Of a stretch of DNA of 64,000 bases, positions 17,495 through 28,400 are shown one piece after another (the first letter of the stretch is position 1; each line of letters begins with the position of its first letter). Both the position numbers and the translations under genes were made by a program. Source of the stretch: Prosthecobacter vanneervenii (lineage in GTDB: Bacteria; Verrucomicrobiota; Verrucomicrobiia; Verrucomicrobiales; Verrucomicrobiaceae); contig NZ_JACHIG010000004.1 of assembly GCF_014203095.1 (NCBI RefSeq), positions 310,001-374,000 of the forward strand. Direction: 5' to 3'. A model generated the notes under the pieces. That model did not search any database, had not been told where the DNA came from, and saw nothing but the letters and a program-made list of their open reading frames with translations.

Positions 17495-20110
17495 ATGTCC
17501 GACGCCTCCCATGCCTTTTCAGACACCGCCGCCGCAGCGCTGCTGGACGACGGCATTGCGCCGCTGGAGGCGGGAGATGAGAAGGTGGGAGATGAGCTCG
17601 GGCCCTACCGCCTTTTGGAAAAGCTAGGCGAAGGGGGCTTTGGCATCGTGTGGCGGGCGGAGCAGTCGCATCCTGTCAAACGGGAGGTCGCCATCAAGCT
17701 GCTCAAGCGCGGCATGGACTCGCGCCAGGTGCTCGCGCGCTTTGAGCAGGAGCGCCGCATGCTCGCGGCCATGGAGCACCCCTGCATCACGACGATTCTG
17801 GATGCAGGCATGTCTCCGGACGGCCGCCCCTACTTTGTCATGGAGCTGCTGCGCGGCAGGCCCATCACTGCTTTCTGCGAGGAGCATCATCTTGCGCTCA
17901 AAGACCGAATTCGGTTGTTTCGGGAGGTCTGCAGCGGTGTGCAGCATGCGCATCAGAAAGGCGTCATCCACCGGGATCTGAAGCCGTCCAACATCCTTGT
18001 CACAGAGGTCGATGGCCGCCCCATGCCCAAGATCATCGACTTCGGCATCGCCAAGGCCCTCGCCTCCGGAGACATCCAGGGCATGACGTTCGCCACGCAG
18101 GCAAACTTCGTCCTCGGCACGCCGCAGTACATGTCCCCGGAGCAGATCGAGGACGTCGGCAGCGTGGACACGCGGAGCGACATCTACGCGCTCGGCACCG
18201 TGCTGTATGAGATGCTCACCGGCAGCCCGCCCTTTGCCGCCATCACCCAGCAGTGCCAGACGCGGCAGGACTTCTGGCGCATCGTCCGCGAAAAGCAGCC
18301 GCCGCGCCCCTCCACCAGCCTCGTCACCGGGGCCGCCACCCGCACCGTCGCAGCCCCCGCCCCTGGCACCACCGTGGAAAGGCGCATGGATGTCTCCCAG
18401 CTCCCCGCCGACCTCGACTGGATCGCCCTGCGTGCTTTGGAAAAGGAACCCCAGCGCCGCTATCAAAGCGCCGCTGAGTTCGCGGCTGATCTGCAGTGCT
18501 TCCTTGATGGCGCGCCCGTCTCCGCGCATCCGCCCAGCAGGCGCTACATCGCCTCCCGCTGGATCCGCCGCCACAGGGTCGCTTTTGCAGCAGCGTGCGT
18601 CAGCGTGCTCGCTCTTGTCACTGGCGCAGGCGTCGCCATCTGGCAGGCACGGCTGGCCCGCGCCGCGCAGGCCAGCGCCGAGTCCGCCTCCCTGCGCAGC
18701 AGCGAGACCGCCGCCTTCCTCAGCTCCCTCCTCACCGAGGTGGCCGCCGAGGTCCGCAACGGCCGCAACCCCGAGGCCCTGCGGCTCGCCCTCATTACCA
18801 GCCAGAAAAACATCGAGGACATGCGCCAGTCCCCCGATCTGCAGATCGAGCTCATGGGCAAGGTGGCCCGCCTCTTCGATCTCATCGGCGACCGCCGCCT
18901 CTCGGTCGGCGCGCTGCAGCGCCATGCCGAGCTGATCGCCGCCCGCCTTGGCGCGGACCACCCCACCGCCCGCGAGGCCGCCTACCAGCACCTCCTCATG
19001 ATGGTCGATCACGGCTCCCGCATCGAGGCGGTGAACCTCCTCAAGCAGCAGCGCGCCCACATCGAGGCCCACGAGGGAAAGGGCACGCCTGCCTGGTTTC
19101 GCATCCAGTCCCTTCTCGTGCGCGATTGGGTCAAGCTGCGCCGCGGCAGCGAAGCCTCCGCCGAGGCCGCCACGGCTGCCGCCGAGGCCCGCAGGCAGCA
19201 GCTCCCCGGCCCAGAGCTGCACGCGGTCCTCATGTCCTATGCCGGCGCGCTCGAGTCCGCCAAAAAATACGCTCTCGCCCTTCAGCAGATCGATGAGTGC
19301 AAGACCCTCGCCCGCCAGCGGGGAGACTTCGAGGAGTACCGCTGGGAGTTCGACGTCCGCACCGTCGAGATCCTCGTCAGCAGCGGCGACTACGCCCGTG
19401 CCATCGAGGTGCAGAGCGGTGCGATTGAGCGCATGCGCCAGCAGCTGCCCTCCGACCAGGTCGCCCACCAGATTCTGTGGCTCGCCGAGATCGAAAACCG
19501 CGCCCGCATGCACCAGCAGGCGATCGCCCATGCCGAGGAGATCCTCACTCGCATCCGGGCCCATAACCAGGCCATCGCCAACGACGAGGCCCGCGCCGAT
19601 ACCCAGCGCGAGGAAATGCTGAAGGCCTTCGAGATTCAGACGACGGCCTGGCGCGGTTTGAAGCAGCCCGCCAATGCCATCGCCTCGGCGGAGGAGGGCC
19701 TGCGCATCGCCCAGCAGGGGGGCAATGAAAACACGCAGTGCCACGCCATGCAGTCTCTTGCAGCTGCGCACGAGTTTGCCGGCCACCTGGAGGATGCCTG
19801 GCAGCTCCACCGCCAGATCTACGAGAAGCACGCTGCGCACAATGCCAGCTACAAGAACCGGCTGGATGACCTCCGCGCCATGGCCCAGATCCGCCAGCGC
19901 CAGGGCCGCCTCAGCGATGCCCTCGCCCACGCCCGGGATGCCTGGCAGCAGACGCTCGCCGAACCCTCCTCAAAGCTGGAGCCCGACTACCTCGAATACA
20001 TGGCCGACTTCGCCCTCAAAATCTGGAAAGCCGTGAAGGCCAAGGAGCCCATGGCCGCCGAGCCGGAAGAGCTGGGGGCCTGGGAGGCGGCGGCGAAGGT
20101 GAAAGGGTAA
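17495..20110 (+). CDS. Membrane Ser/Thr protein kinase with helical repeat C-terminus
   Basis: An 871-residue Hanks-type (PknB-like) kinase. Residues 38-340 are the kinase domain: glycine loop LGEGGFGIV (44-52), ATP-binding Lys68 (VAIKLL), catalytic HRDLKPSN (159-166), DFG (182-184), activation-segment GTPQYMSPEQ (208-217). One membrane segment lies near 362-384. The extracytoplasmic part (385-871) is almost wholly alpha-helical with TPR-like repeats and probably binds a partner or ligand. All catalytic residues are present. It is monocistronic, with a 250-base divergent gap upstream. Its target is unknown. This gene lies at the point where strand base composition changes. Confidence 0.93.
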   Translation: MSDASHAFSDTAAAALLDDGIAPLEAGDEKVGDELGPYRLLEKLGEGGFGIVWRAEQSHPVKREVAIKLLKRGMDSRQVLARFEQERRMLAAMEHPCITTILDAGMSPDGRPYFVMELLRGRPITAFCEEHHLALKDRIRLFREVCSGVQHAHQKGVIHRDLKPSNILVTEVDGRPMPKIIDFGIAKALASGDIQGMTFATQANFVLGTPQYMSPEQIEDVGSVDTRSDIYALGTVLYEMLTGSPPFAAITQQCQTRQDFWRIVREKQPPRPSTSLVTGAATRTVAAPAPGTTVERRMDVSQLPADLDWIALRALEKEPQRRYQSAAEFAADLQCFLDGAPVSAHPPSRRYIASRWIRRHRVAFAAACVSVLALVTGAGVAIWQARLARAAQASAESASLRSSETAAFLSSLLTEVAAEVRNGRNPEALRLALITSQKNIEDMRQSPDLQIELMGKVARLFDLIGDRRLSVGALQRHAELIAARLGADHPTAREAAYQHLLMMVDHGSRIEAVNLLKQQRAHIEAHEGKGTPAWFRIQSLLVRDWVKLRRGSEASAEAATAAAEARRQQLPGPELHAVLMSYAGALESAKKYALALQQIDECKTLARQRGDFEEYRWEFDVRTVEILVSSGDYARAIEVQSGAIERMRQQLPSDQVAHQILWLAEIENRARMHQQAIAHAEEILTRIRAHNQAIANDEARADTQREEMLKAFEIQTTAWRGLKQPANAIASAEEGLRIAQQGGNENTQCHAMQSLAAAHEFAGHLEDAWQLHRQIYEKHAAHNASYKNRLDDLRAMAQIRQRQGRLSDALAHARDAWQQTLAEPSSKLEPDYLEYMADFALKIWKAVKAKEPMAAEPEELGAWEAAAKVKG

Positions 20111-20228
20111 GCGGCTTGGGGGTGTCTGAGGTCAAGGATTGGCATGCTGCTGATGATGCGAGAAAAGGCGGGGTTTTGTGTCGGATTCGGCAATCCTGCA
20201 TGTTGGTTGCGGTTGGAAGAGCCGGAGA

Positions 20229-20272
20229 GTTTAAAGTTTAAGGTTTAAAGTTAAAAGTTGCCGGAGAGGGAG
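20229..20272. repeat. 44-bp direct repeat, left copy
   Basis: A 44-base A+T-rich sequence (GTTTAAAGTTTAAGGTTTAA onward) ending CGGAGAGGGAG. It matches 21225-21268 with one mismatch in the same orientation. The two copies bracket the HNH gene and its small partner gene. Confidence 0.9.
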
Positions 20273-20347
20273 CTGGGGGAGTTGGCGGTGGTTTGCGGTT
20301 GTTGGCGATGGTTTGCAGTGGTTCACCCAATCCATGGAGGGCGGGAG

Positions 20348-20928
20348 TTAGACTGGCGGGGGGAAGAGATTGAAGAGGGCTTCGGCGGTGCGGATGCGGA
20401 GGCGGCGGGGGTGGTTGAGATCGAGGGCGCTGATGGTGGCGCGGCCTGTGGGGGTGAGGCCAACGAGGCTGGTGTCCTGCCAGGCGAAGTGGTCTGACCA
20501 GAGCTGCTGACGCGGATGGTAAAGCGGTGCTGAAAGGCCGGTCTCGGGGTCGGTGGCGTGGGAGCGATCCGATTTGTGGAGATTGCAACTGGGGCAGGAG
20601 AGGGCCAGATTTTCAGGGGTGGTGCCGCCGCCGCAGGTGCGCGGAAGGATGTGCTCGAGATGAAACGTGGCTCCCTAACAGCCTGTTGAAAAACTCCATC
20701 TGGAGTCTTTGAGGCGGCGGAGCATGACTGGCTGCGTTGAGCGGCTTGCCGTTATCTCCTTCGATAGCGACTGCGCCACTCGCCTTGCCATTCATGCTCC
20801 GGCGCTCTCAAATCTTCTCAGCCTAGTTTTTCAACCGGCTGCTAAAGGGACTGGCTCATCCGGCAGTACTCGCAGCGACTGCCAGCGCGTGTGCTGACGA
20901 GTTCTGCCAGTGAAGCGGGAAGGCTCAT
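20348..20928 (-). pseudogene. HNH endonuclease gene broken by a MITE
   Basis: On the minus strand the gene starts at 20928 with MSLPASLAELVSTRAG then CEYCRMSQSL, and stops in frame with the insertion at a TAG at 20842-20844. The remainder resumes after the insertion at 20674 as GATFHLEHILPRTCGGGTTP, then ENLALSCPSCNLHKSD and a conserved tail ending at the stop at 20348-20350. The rejoined protein would be about 137 residues with a CEYC zinc knuckle, the H-L-E-H catalytic block and the C-x-x-C-N-x-x-K end of an HNH nuclease. The 169-base insertion separates the zinc half from the catalytic His, so the product is almost certainly inactive. It shares an ATGA overlap with the upstream partner gene. 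Confidence 0.85.
20676..20844. mobile_element. MITE with 20-bp terminal inverted repeats
   Basis: The left end TAACAGCCTGTTGAAAAACT (20676-20695) and the inverse of the right end, TAGCAGCCGGTTGAAAAACT (20825-20844), match at 18 of 20 positions. The 169-base element encodes nothing and lies exactly at the break in the HNH gene. It must have been mobilised by a transposase elsewhere; no clear target duplication remains. Confidence 0.85.
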
Positions 20929-21149
20929 GCGGGCCGGTGGCCGAGGAGCTGGAGGGCTTCGGCGCGGAGGAGAGAGATTTCCTCGCTCCACGCGGCGAGG
21001 GCGGCGAGCTCCTGCTTTTGCGAGGGCTGGAGGAGGCCGTCGTTGTTGAGGTCCATGAGCTGCTGAAGATGGCGGTCCGTCTCTGGCGGCAGCTTGAGCT
21101 CACCGATGGAGCGGATCCAGGTCTCGGGCGCTGGAATGGTGGCAGGCAT
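20925..21149 (-). CDS. Small partner protein of the HNH gene
   Basis: A 74-residue protein (MPATIPAPETWIRSIGELKL...) rich in helix-forming residues, containing LPPETDRHLQQLMDLNNDG and SEEISLLRAEALQLLG. Small proteins with this D-x-x-LQ-x-LMD-x-NN-x-G and SLLRA-AL-LL pattern are, to my knowledge, repeatedly encoded immediately before HNH genes in cyanobacteria and planctomycete-like bacteria; their function is unknown. The stop overlaps the HNH start codon (ATGA on the minus strand), so the two were translated together. The frame is intact although its partner is broken. Confidence 0.75.
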   Translation of the reverse strand: MPATIPAPETWIRSIGELKLPPETDRHLQQLMDLNNDGLLQPSQKQELAALAAWSEEISLLRAEALQLLGHRPA

Positions 21150-21224
21150 GAGGGAAAGTCGAAGATGCGTTTGTGGTTGTCAATGGCCATCGAGCCAGGG
21201 CGATGGGGTGAGAAAGGCGGAGGG

Positions 21225-21268
21225 TTTAAAGTTTAAGGTTTAAAGTTAAAAGTTGTCGGAGAGGGAGT
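21225..21268. repeat. 44-bp direct repeat, right copy
   Basis: Second copy of the sequence at 20229-20272 (one mismatch, C to T before CGGAGAGGG), about 1 kb away and in the same orientation, on the far side of the HNH cassette. Confidence 0.9.
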
Positions 21269-22453
21269 GGGGCTGGTGAGGTGGTGCCGAGGCTGGGATG
21301 GACTTCGCTTTCCAGAGTGATTGACCACGGATGACACGGAATGCACGGATGCCAGAGGGTGGGGGCTGGGATCATTCGATTCCCGGAATTTTTTAACCAC
21401 TCATCGGACACTGACTGACACTGATGCCGGAGGCTGGAGATTCAGAGATTTGGGATTTTGGATCGATTATTAGTGTCGGATTAGTGTTCGATTCGTGGTT
21501 TAAATCTGGGCGTGGCAACGAGGGCGTCTGATGACCAGAACCGGAATTTTGAACCACTGATTTAACACCGCGAGAGATTAGAAGACCGCAGAGATGGATT
21601 CTGAAAAACCTCTGCCGTGCTTTGATTTGTTCAGCGTATTGCTAATGCCCGAGGACGGAAGGGTGGGATGCCTGGGAGCATTCGATTCCCGGAATTTTTT
21701 AACCACTGACCGGACACTAATAAAACACTAATGTCAGAGGCCAGAGTCGGAGGGTTGAAGGATGTGGGGCTTGGGTGGCCGGTGGGGGGCGGAGATTTAT
21801 GATTTACGATTTATGATTTATGATTTCGGAGGGGGGGAAGGAGCGGGTAGAGGGGCGATGGGGGGTGATCCAGGAGACGTGAGTTGTGGTTGTTAACGGT
21901 TCTCTGTTCTCGGTTCGCAGTTCTCTGTTTTTGGACTGGCCAACGGGGGCGATGGAACGTTCGGTTTTGCCGCAAAGGGGCGGAGATGCAGAGGGGGCGG
22001 AGATTTATGATTTACGATTTATGATTTATGATTTCGGAGGGGAAGGAGCGGGGAGAGGGGGCGATGGGGTGTTTGGTTTTTGCCGCAGAAGGGAAGAAGC
22101 GGAGGGGGAGAAAGGGGGAGAGTTTGGCTTCGCCTGTCTCGCAAAGCTCGGCTCAAGTTGCCGGAGAAGCAGCGGAGGATGAGGCGGGGGTGGAGATTTA
22201 TGATTTACGATTTATGATTTCGGAGGGGACGGGGAAGGAGCGTGGTGTGGGCGGGGGCGGGCACGCTGAAGGGGCGGCCGTGGGGAAGATCCTGGCCTGG
22301 CTTTTGCGCGGCTGGATCGGGTCAGTGGGTGATTCTTGTGATGTGCCGATCAACACTCTGCGTTGAGATGGCTGAATCATGGCTGGCTTCTTATCCTTGT
22401 TTTCTGACGCTTCAGCGGTTCGGTATTGGCTACTTGAAGTGGAAAAGGTTGGC
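21269..22453. repeat. Gene-free region with several dispersed repeats
   Basis: No gene is supported in these 1.2 kb. GATTTATGATTTACGATTTA and its continuation occur three times (21793-21831, 22001-22039, 22194-22226), each followed by CGGAGGG. CATTCGATTCCCGGAATTTT followed by TTAACCACTG occurs twice (21373 and 21680). CACGGATGACACGGAATGCA at 21325 is a phrase found in many intergenic regions of this lineage. The short open frames here are Gly/Arg-rich and follow the repeats. Confidence 0.75.
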
Positions 22454-25400
22454 TCAAGCCGAAGCTCTGTGAGTCGGGTCCGAACCAGCTAAAGCACGAA
22501 GTTCGGCGAGCATTGGCCACAATGCACCCTGAAGTGTATGTGGCAGGGCCAGAACGTTAAATGATAGCTGCCTCCAAGTATCCACAGCTATTAAAGGCCA
22601 ATTACGCACGATCCAAACCACATTTTCAGCAAAACAAGCAGCGTTTTTGGTCTCATCTATAGTACGAAAACTAATGGTTAAAGCAGCTTCTATCGCGTGT
22701 TCGGAAAAATGCTCATCCTTCAAGCTTTGTGCTTCGTCCAGATAACTCTTGAGAAGTTTATTCCAGAAATCTTCATCAAGAGGTTTGAACCAATTGCTTT
22801 GTTTAAAAATGAAGCAAGCAATGCCCCAAAGCCTTATTGGGTCGGTTACCTTTAATGCATTAAATGAAATATTTTGGATAACGCCGCTTAAATCCTCATG
22901 CAATGAAGGCGGCGCGACTTGTAGACCGCATACACCAGAAATCATGACTAATTTAGATGCAATATCATCGACCGAGACATCTGTGCATAATGCTCGAAGC
23001 TGCGAAAGAAGCATGGACTGGTCAATAAAGCTAGTTTGCTCGACTTTTAGCCAGCCCTCATAAAAAGTTGCATCGAGCGGATTTAAAAAAGAACCCAGTC
23101 TATTCCCCCACTCGCTGCGCAATTGCATCACAGAATGTTTAGGAAGCGGTGAATCAGGCTCCTGAAATAAAACCCCTACATAAAGCTTTCGCATATCATT
23201 GGCAAGCCATTCCGGAAGATCATTGATTGGCACTACTTTTGGCAATACATGAGCAAGCATCCACCTAGCATTAAACACCGCAGGTTTTGCCACGTCGGTT
23301 GAAACCACATTAAACACTTCAAAGTATTGCTGCGGCTGGGATTCGAAATCTTTGATTTGGCTCAATAAGCTAGCCGATTCAGGAGGTCTAGAAAGATGGA
23401 TGTGAAAAAGTCCCGCGTGAAGCCATGAGCAAAGAAGAAGATTCATCTCCGTATCAAGGTCCTGCCTAGCTGCGTTCAATACTCGCCACGACCACGATAA
23501 AATTGATTGGAAAAAATTCCATATGTCTTTGGCATTAGACCCAGTTAGCCCACGCAGCAATGTTAAACCATTTGTTTGATCGGGACTATCGGGGTGAAGG
23601 AGTAAGCAGCCCAAGTGCAATCGATGTAGTGGACTAGAATAAGGGTCCTCAAACATTGAAAGCAATGTATGTAATTCCTCTTGCGGCAAGGCGAACAAGG
23701 CTTTTCTCCATAAATCTGGAAGCTTAATGGGCAGAGAACCATATCTAGAAAAAGCCTCCACAAAGCCCAATTCACTAATAAATATTTCCGATTGCTGAGT
23801 CAAGGCGATATGTAAGTCATTGCTGTCTACAAGAGATCGCCCTATGCCGACATGCTGAAGCAGAGGTATTGTGCCTTGAGGCCGAGCAGCATCCAATAAA
23901 TCGCCAAGATAAACGTTACCATCAGGCCAACGCTGTAATATCTGTTTAAACTGATGATTGACGGACGAATTTTCCCACTCCACAAACTGTTCAACACGGA
24001 CAGATGGAGAAGCAGTTGCGGCAATTGTTTTTATAGAATTTTTAATGCTCGTCTGAGTGAATCCCAAAATAACCCCGGTTTGCTCCAGATATTTTTTTCG
24101 CACCGAAGCATCAGGTGATAGCAGCATTAAAATTTTATCTGATAAGCTCCAGGTCTCACAAGTTTCAGATTCAAAAGAGATAACGGGGCGAGAGGACGTG
24201 GTTTTAAGACGCGTTAGTTTAAAATCAATCTTGTTGTCCTGAACCGATGTCAGCATAGATACTTTACCAGACATGGATTTCTCGATGGCTTCCCAGGCTT
24301 CATTGCGATTAAAGAGATAACTCCCAAATCGTTGAACATTAATCAGTTCTAGTTGCTTTAATTCATCTGCATTAAACGGCAAATATGCCGCTCCTTTTGG
24401 GAGAAGACCAGATACAACGCTTTTTGCGAGAAAAGCAATATATTGCTTTTCCTTTGAGCTGGTACACTTTTTTGTCATATCTTTTATCATATGCCTAACA
24501 GACTTAAAAAAGTGCCTATATACACTTTGATGAAGCTTGAGTGCCGCTATTAGCCAAGAAGCAAAGTCGCCAATTAAAGCAGGCATCTCCAGCAACCGCA
24601 TCTTTGATGATATCCGCAGACAAAAAATGCAAAATAAATCCTGAAGCCATCGGTCGAAGCCCGCTATTTGAGCATGAGGATTTATGACACGAGCAGAAAG
24701 ACTTCCGACATCAGTTACGAGTGCTTGGCAAATCCAAAGAGCTTTTGCGTATCTAATTTTGGTATCGCTTTCGCAAATCCAAAGATCAGCCATAACCTCA
24801 ACCGCTACATTGTGCACATGAATTGAGAATGTTATTTCGGTGCGACCTTGGTCAATATTGGGTGCAATTTGCATTGCCCTAGCGTCGAGCAAGCATGCCG
24901 CATAGTATCTGCGGATCACCTCCAATTCGGAAGATTCTTTTAAAGTCTTTGAGTGTAAATTTGTCGATTTTCTTAGCTGCCAAAGAAGTTCCTCTGCAAT
25001 TAGTGGAATATACTTTGCGTTCCCTAAACGCACGCGGTGCAGGCAACCATAGAATATAGCAGCGGAGATTTTTTCTTCTTTATGCAACCAATATAACACA
25101 TCGAGAAAACCTACAATTGGTGCCTTCTCAATATCCGAAAATCCATTTAACCATCTGTCTTCAATTACAAAAATAGTTCCTTCTTCACGGCTTGCTGCAG
25201 TTAAATCCACCATACAGCGAAATAGAGCAGAGTTATCTTCATCAGAAGGCAAAGATGAAGCAATTCCAATTCTAAAACGCTTTTCTTCCTGCTGTTTTAC
25301 ATGCATTTGAAGCTGATCAACACTTGCAATTATCTCGTCGCGGTACTTAGCATGACGTAATTTAGTCCGTTCTGTTTGTTGCTCTTGGTAAGTTATCAAT

Positions 25401-28400
25401 ACCTTGCATCGAGAGGACAAATCGTGGAGAAGATCGACATCAATCAAGCACCCCGCGATTGCGGGATCGAGAATTATTACGGAATCGTTCGTTAGTCGAA
25501 TAGTTGGTGCATGGCTTAGGAATGTTGAGTTGTTTAAGATTCTTTTATTAGCTTCTATTTCCTCCACCCAGCCAGCTTCGATCATTCCTTGCACGAGGCC
25601 ACGGGGACCTGAGAGATGTTTCTGAAAATCCGATGGCACATCTAGAAGACGATTAGGCTCAGTTTCCCAATCGAGTGGCCAAAAGTCGATTAGCACACCG
25701 TTCAATTCTACAGCCGCTGAAAAAGCTCTGCGCCAGTTTACAGTCATTCCAACGGCCCACTCCAAACCGTCTATTTCGGTTTGTGTCTGCGAAGTCACTC
25801 CGATCTTTGCGGCATCGACAAGTTTGATTAACTCCTTGGAATTCTCCTCCCTTGAGGGTTGATGATTTTTGAGTCTTGCTAATTCTTGCAATAAAAGTCC
25901 GGGGACGTTGGGGGAAAGTGTTATTTCCGCGGTGGTTTTTTCTAAGATTGGTAAAACGCCAAGGCGATGCGCCAAAAGCAACGAAGTTATGTCCAAGAAA
26001 AGTTTCCATTCTCCCTTTGGTGGATCGGCGAAGGTATGCCTTCTACCATGACGAATGCGGGCACTCCAGAGCTGGGTCGGCGGTGCAAAAAAGCCATCTA
26101 CTGCTGGAGGACACGCATCATGAATAATAGCAGAGATGGGACGGTTAACAGAGTTCACATATGCATGAACAGGTATATGTCCAAATCGATATTTTTCTTC
26201 GGCTTCCGCATTCGCGCGCTGGTTCTCGCGCATGATTTTAACCATTTCATCAAATGAGTATGCTACTAAATGACCGCCTGGGGCAACAGCGGTTTTCATG
26301 ACTGTTGGATCTAGCTTGGCTTCCATGCCAAGTTTGCTTGCAACTAGAAATGTTTGAGCTGCATTGCTTGGATTTAAACTATCTGGTATCGTAGCTACGG
26401 ACTCTAGAATAGATTTTGCTTGTTCAGGATTTAAGGGTGCCACTTGATCAGCTATGTACAGCCTATGTTCGGCCGGCGTATTTGGGTCAGCTTGAGCTAG
26501 ATTGGCAACATTAAACATCTGCTCCCGGTCTCCTGCTTTTCTTGCAAATTCAAACCACGAGAAGCGATCTTCTTTGTCATGGGTTTGTTGTGCAATTAAA
26601 CCAGCATTCTGTAGTGCTTGAGAAAACCGACCAGTTTTGTACAAGGAGTCGCATTTTATTCTTAACAGATCCAGGTCCGCAGTTAAATCTGGAACCAAGT
26701 GATGATTTTTATCGATAAGATCGAGACACGATTGCCATTTTTTTGCAATGACATGCGCATGAAGAACGAGCATCAAACACATCCTCGAAGGAAATGCTTC
26801 AAGAAGATCTTTTGTATGAACAATTACGAATTCTGGTTTTTTTACATTAACATGCATTTCACAAGCGCTATAAAGATCGGTAAGCTTGTGTGTCTTTTCC
26901 CAAAGGAGAATATAAGCGCGTAGACATTCTTCTGCATCACGACCTTTTAAGGCATCATGCTTTCTAGCTAACGCCGTCAATTGACCACGCTCATTTTCGT
27001 CGTCCAATCCATTTATGAGTGTAGAAAGTATATCAGTTTGTCCAAGTGAGGCAGCTAATTGCGAGCGATAGTACCGCCAAACTCGTTTGGCCTCGGATGT
27101 AATGTAACTGTCTGCGTAGTGATCCAATATATTGGCAGCTTCAAGTTCGTTTTGGGCATCTAAGAGAAGCTGCACAAAAACCTCAACGGCCTCTATTTTT
27201 CCTTGGTTCAGCTCTGAACTCAGAGCCTCCTCACAAGCTTTTCTATCAAAAGGAAGATTAGCCACTAAGGCCCAATGAATAGCCGCTGAAGAAGTTGGGA
27301 CCGCCAGAAAAATCTGTTCAAATATCTTGGAGGCATTTTCTCTCGCTTGTGAATTATTAACATGTGACGTTCGCGCCAAATTACACCAAGCGGCCAAGCA
27401 CCACGTAAGATATTTTATTTGTTTGAACGAGCCTTTATCAGAGCGCTGTGCCAGGTCTTGGAATATACCGGCAGCTTCCTCAAACAACTTTTTTGCTTCG
27501 CTGTTTGTTTTGATGCATTCGGGTTCCATTGGAATCGGAAAGCCTAATTCTAACCATCCCGTTGCATGAGGTGATAAAGCGTCAAAATATTTGATAATAG
27601 CTTTGGCTTCCAGATTGCCGAGAGAGTCCGGGCGATTTTTAATTGCCAAATTGTTCGAAGTCTTGGCTGCTTCAATATTTTTAAGGCCGAGATAGGCCCA
27701 AGTGAGAATACTTTGCAGTGCTGGATTAATGGGAAACGGCGCGGCAGGATCTGATATAGCTTTAATAGCTTCTGTATGACGATTACAGTTGATTAAGAGC
27801 ATCATTTTCCAGCGCCATTCCTCTTCACTCAGGGGAACAGGATATGATTCAAGCATCTCTTTCTCCGAGCCTTCCAAGATTGCGAGCAAGGCTTCGCTAG
27901 TGACAAATCGCTGGTCTGCACATTGTAATTTTGCGTCGGCCAGAATCTGCCTTGCATCATCGGTGTTTTGCTGGCGGTTACCTGTAACCTCAATGAGCAA
28001 ACGATAAGTTTTTGCTTTGGTGGCTGTGGGGAGGGGCTCCCATGTGCCCCTCCTAGCCATGATGGACCGAAGCTCAGTCTCTGCTGCCGCCAGATGACCG
28101 CAGGAAATTTTGTGTTGGACGTCCCGTAGGCTCTGCTCTCTTTCTATAACTAGGTCGGACGAAAAAGAATCAAATGTTGAGAGCTTTAGTAGGGGAGTGG
28201 ATGGAATAACTTGATCAAGCGAATCATGTGAAAGAGGTGCGATCTCGGATTTGGGAATCGCACTGATGATTTCATTTATAAATCGTAATGTGCCTTCATA
28301 TACAATTGAGCCTAGGCTCGGTTTAACCAACGTCAGATGGTCTGCATCTACATCGTGGATGTTGCCTATGTTAGGGTTGGCTGATGTTCGGGGAACAACC

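Noticed and set aside
17624..19930. 768-residue minus-strand ORF opposite the kinase
   Set aside because: Antisense frame of a C-rich gene; the kinase has complete catalytic motifs.
20709..20897. 62-residue ORF inside the MITE
   Set aside because: It crosses the end of the element into the HNH gene; MITEs of this size do not encode protein.
20111..22453. DnaA-box cluster at the skew switch
   Set aside because: I could not find convincing TTATCCACA-type sites by eye, so the origin idea rests only on strand composition.
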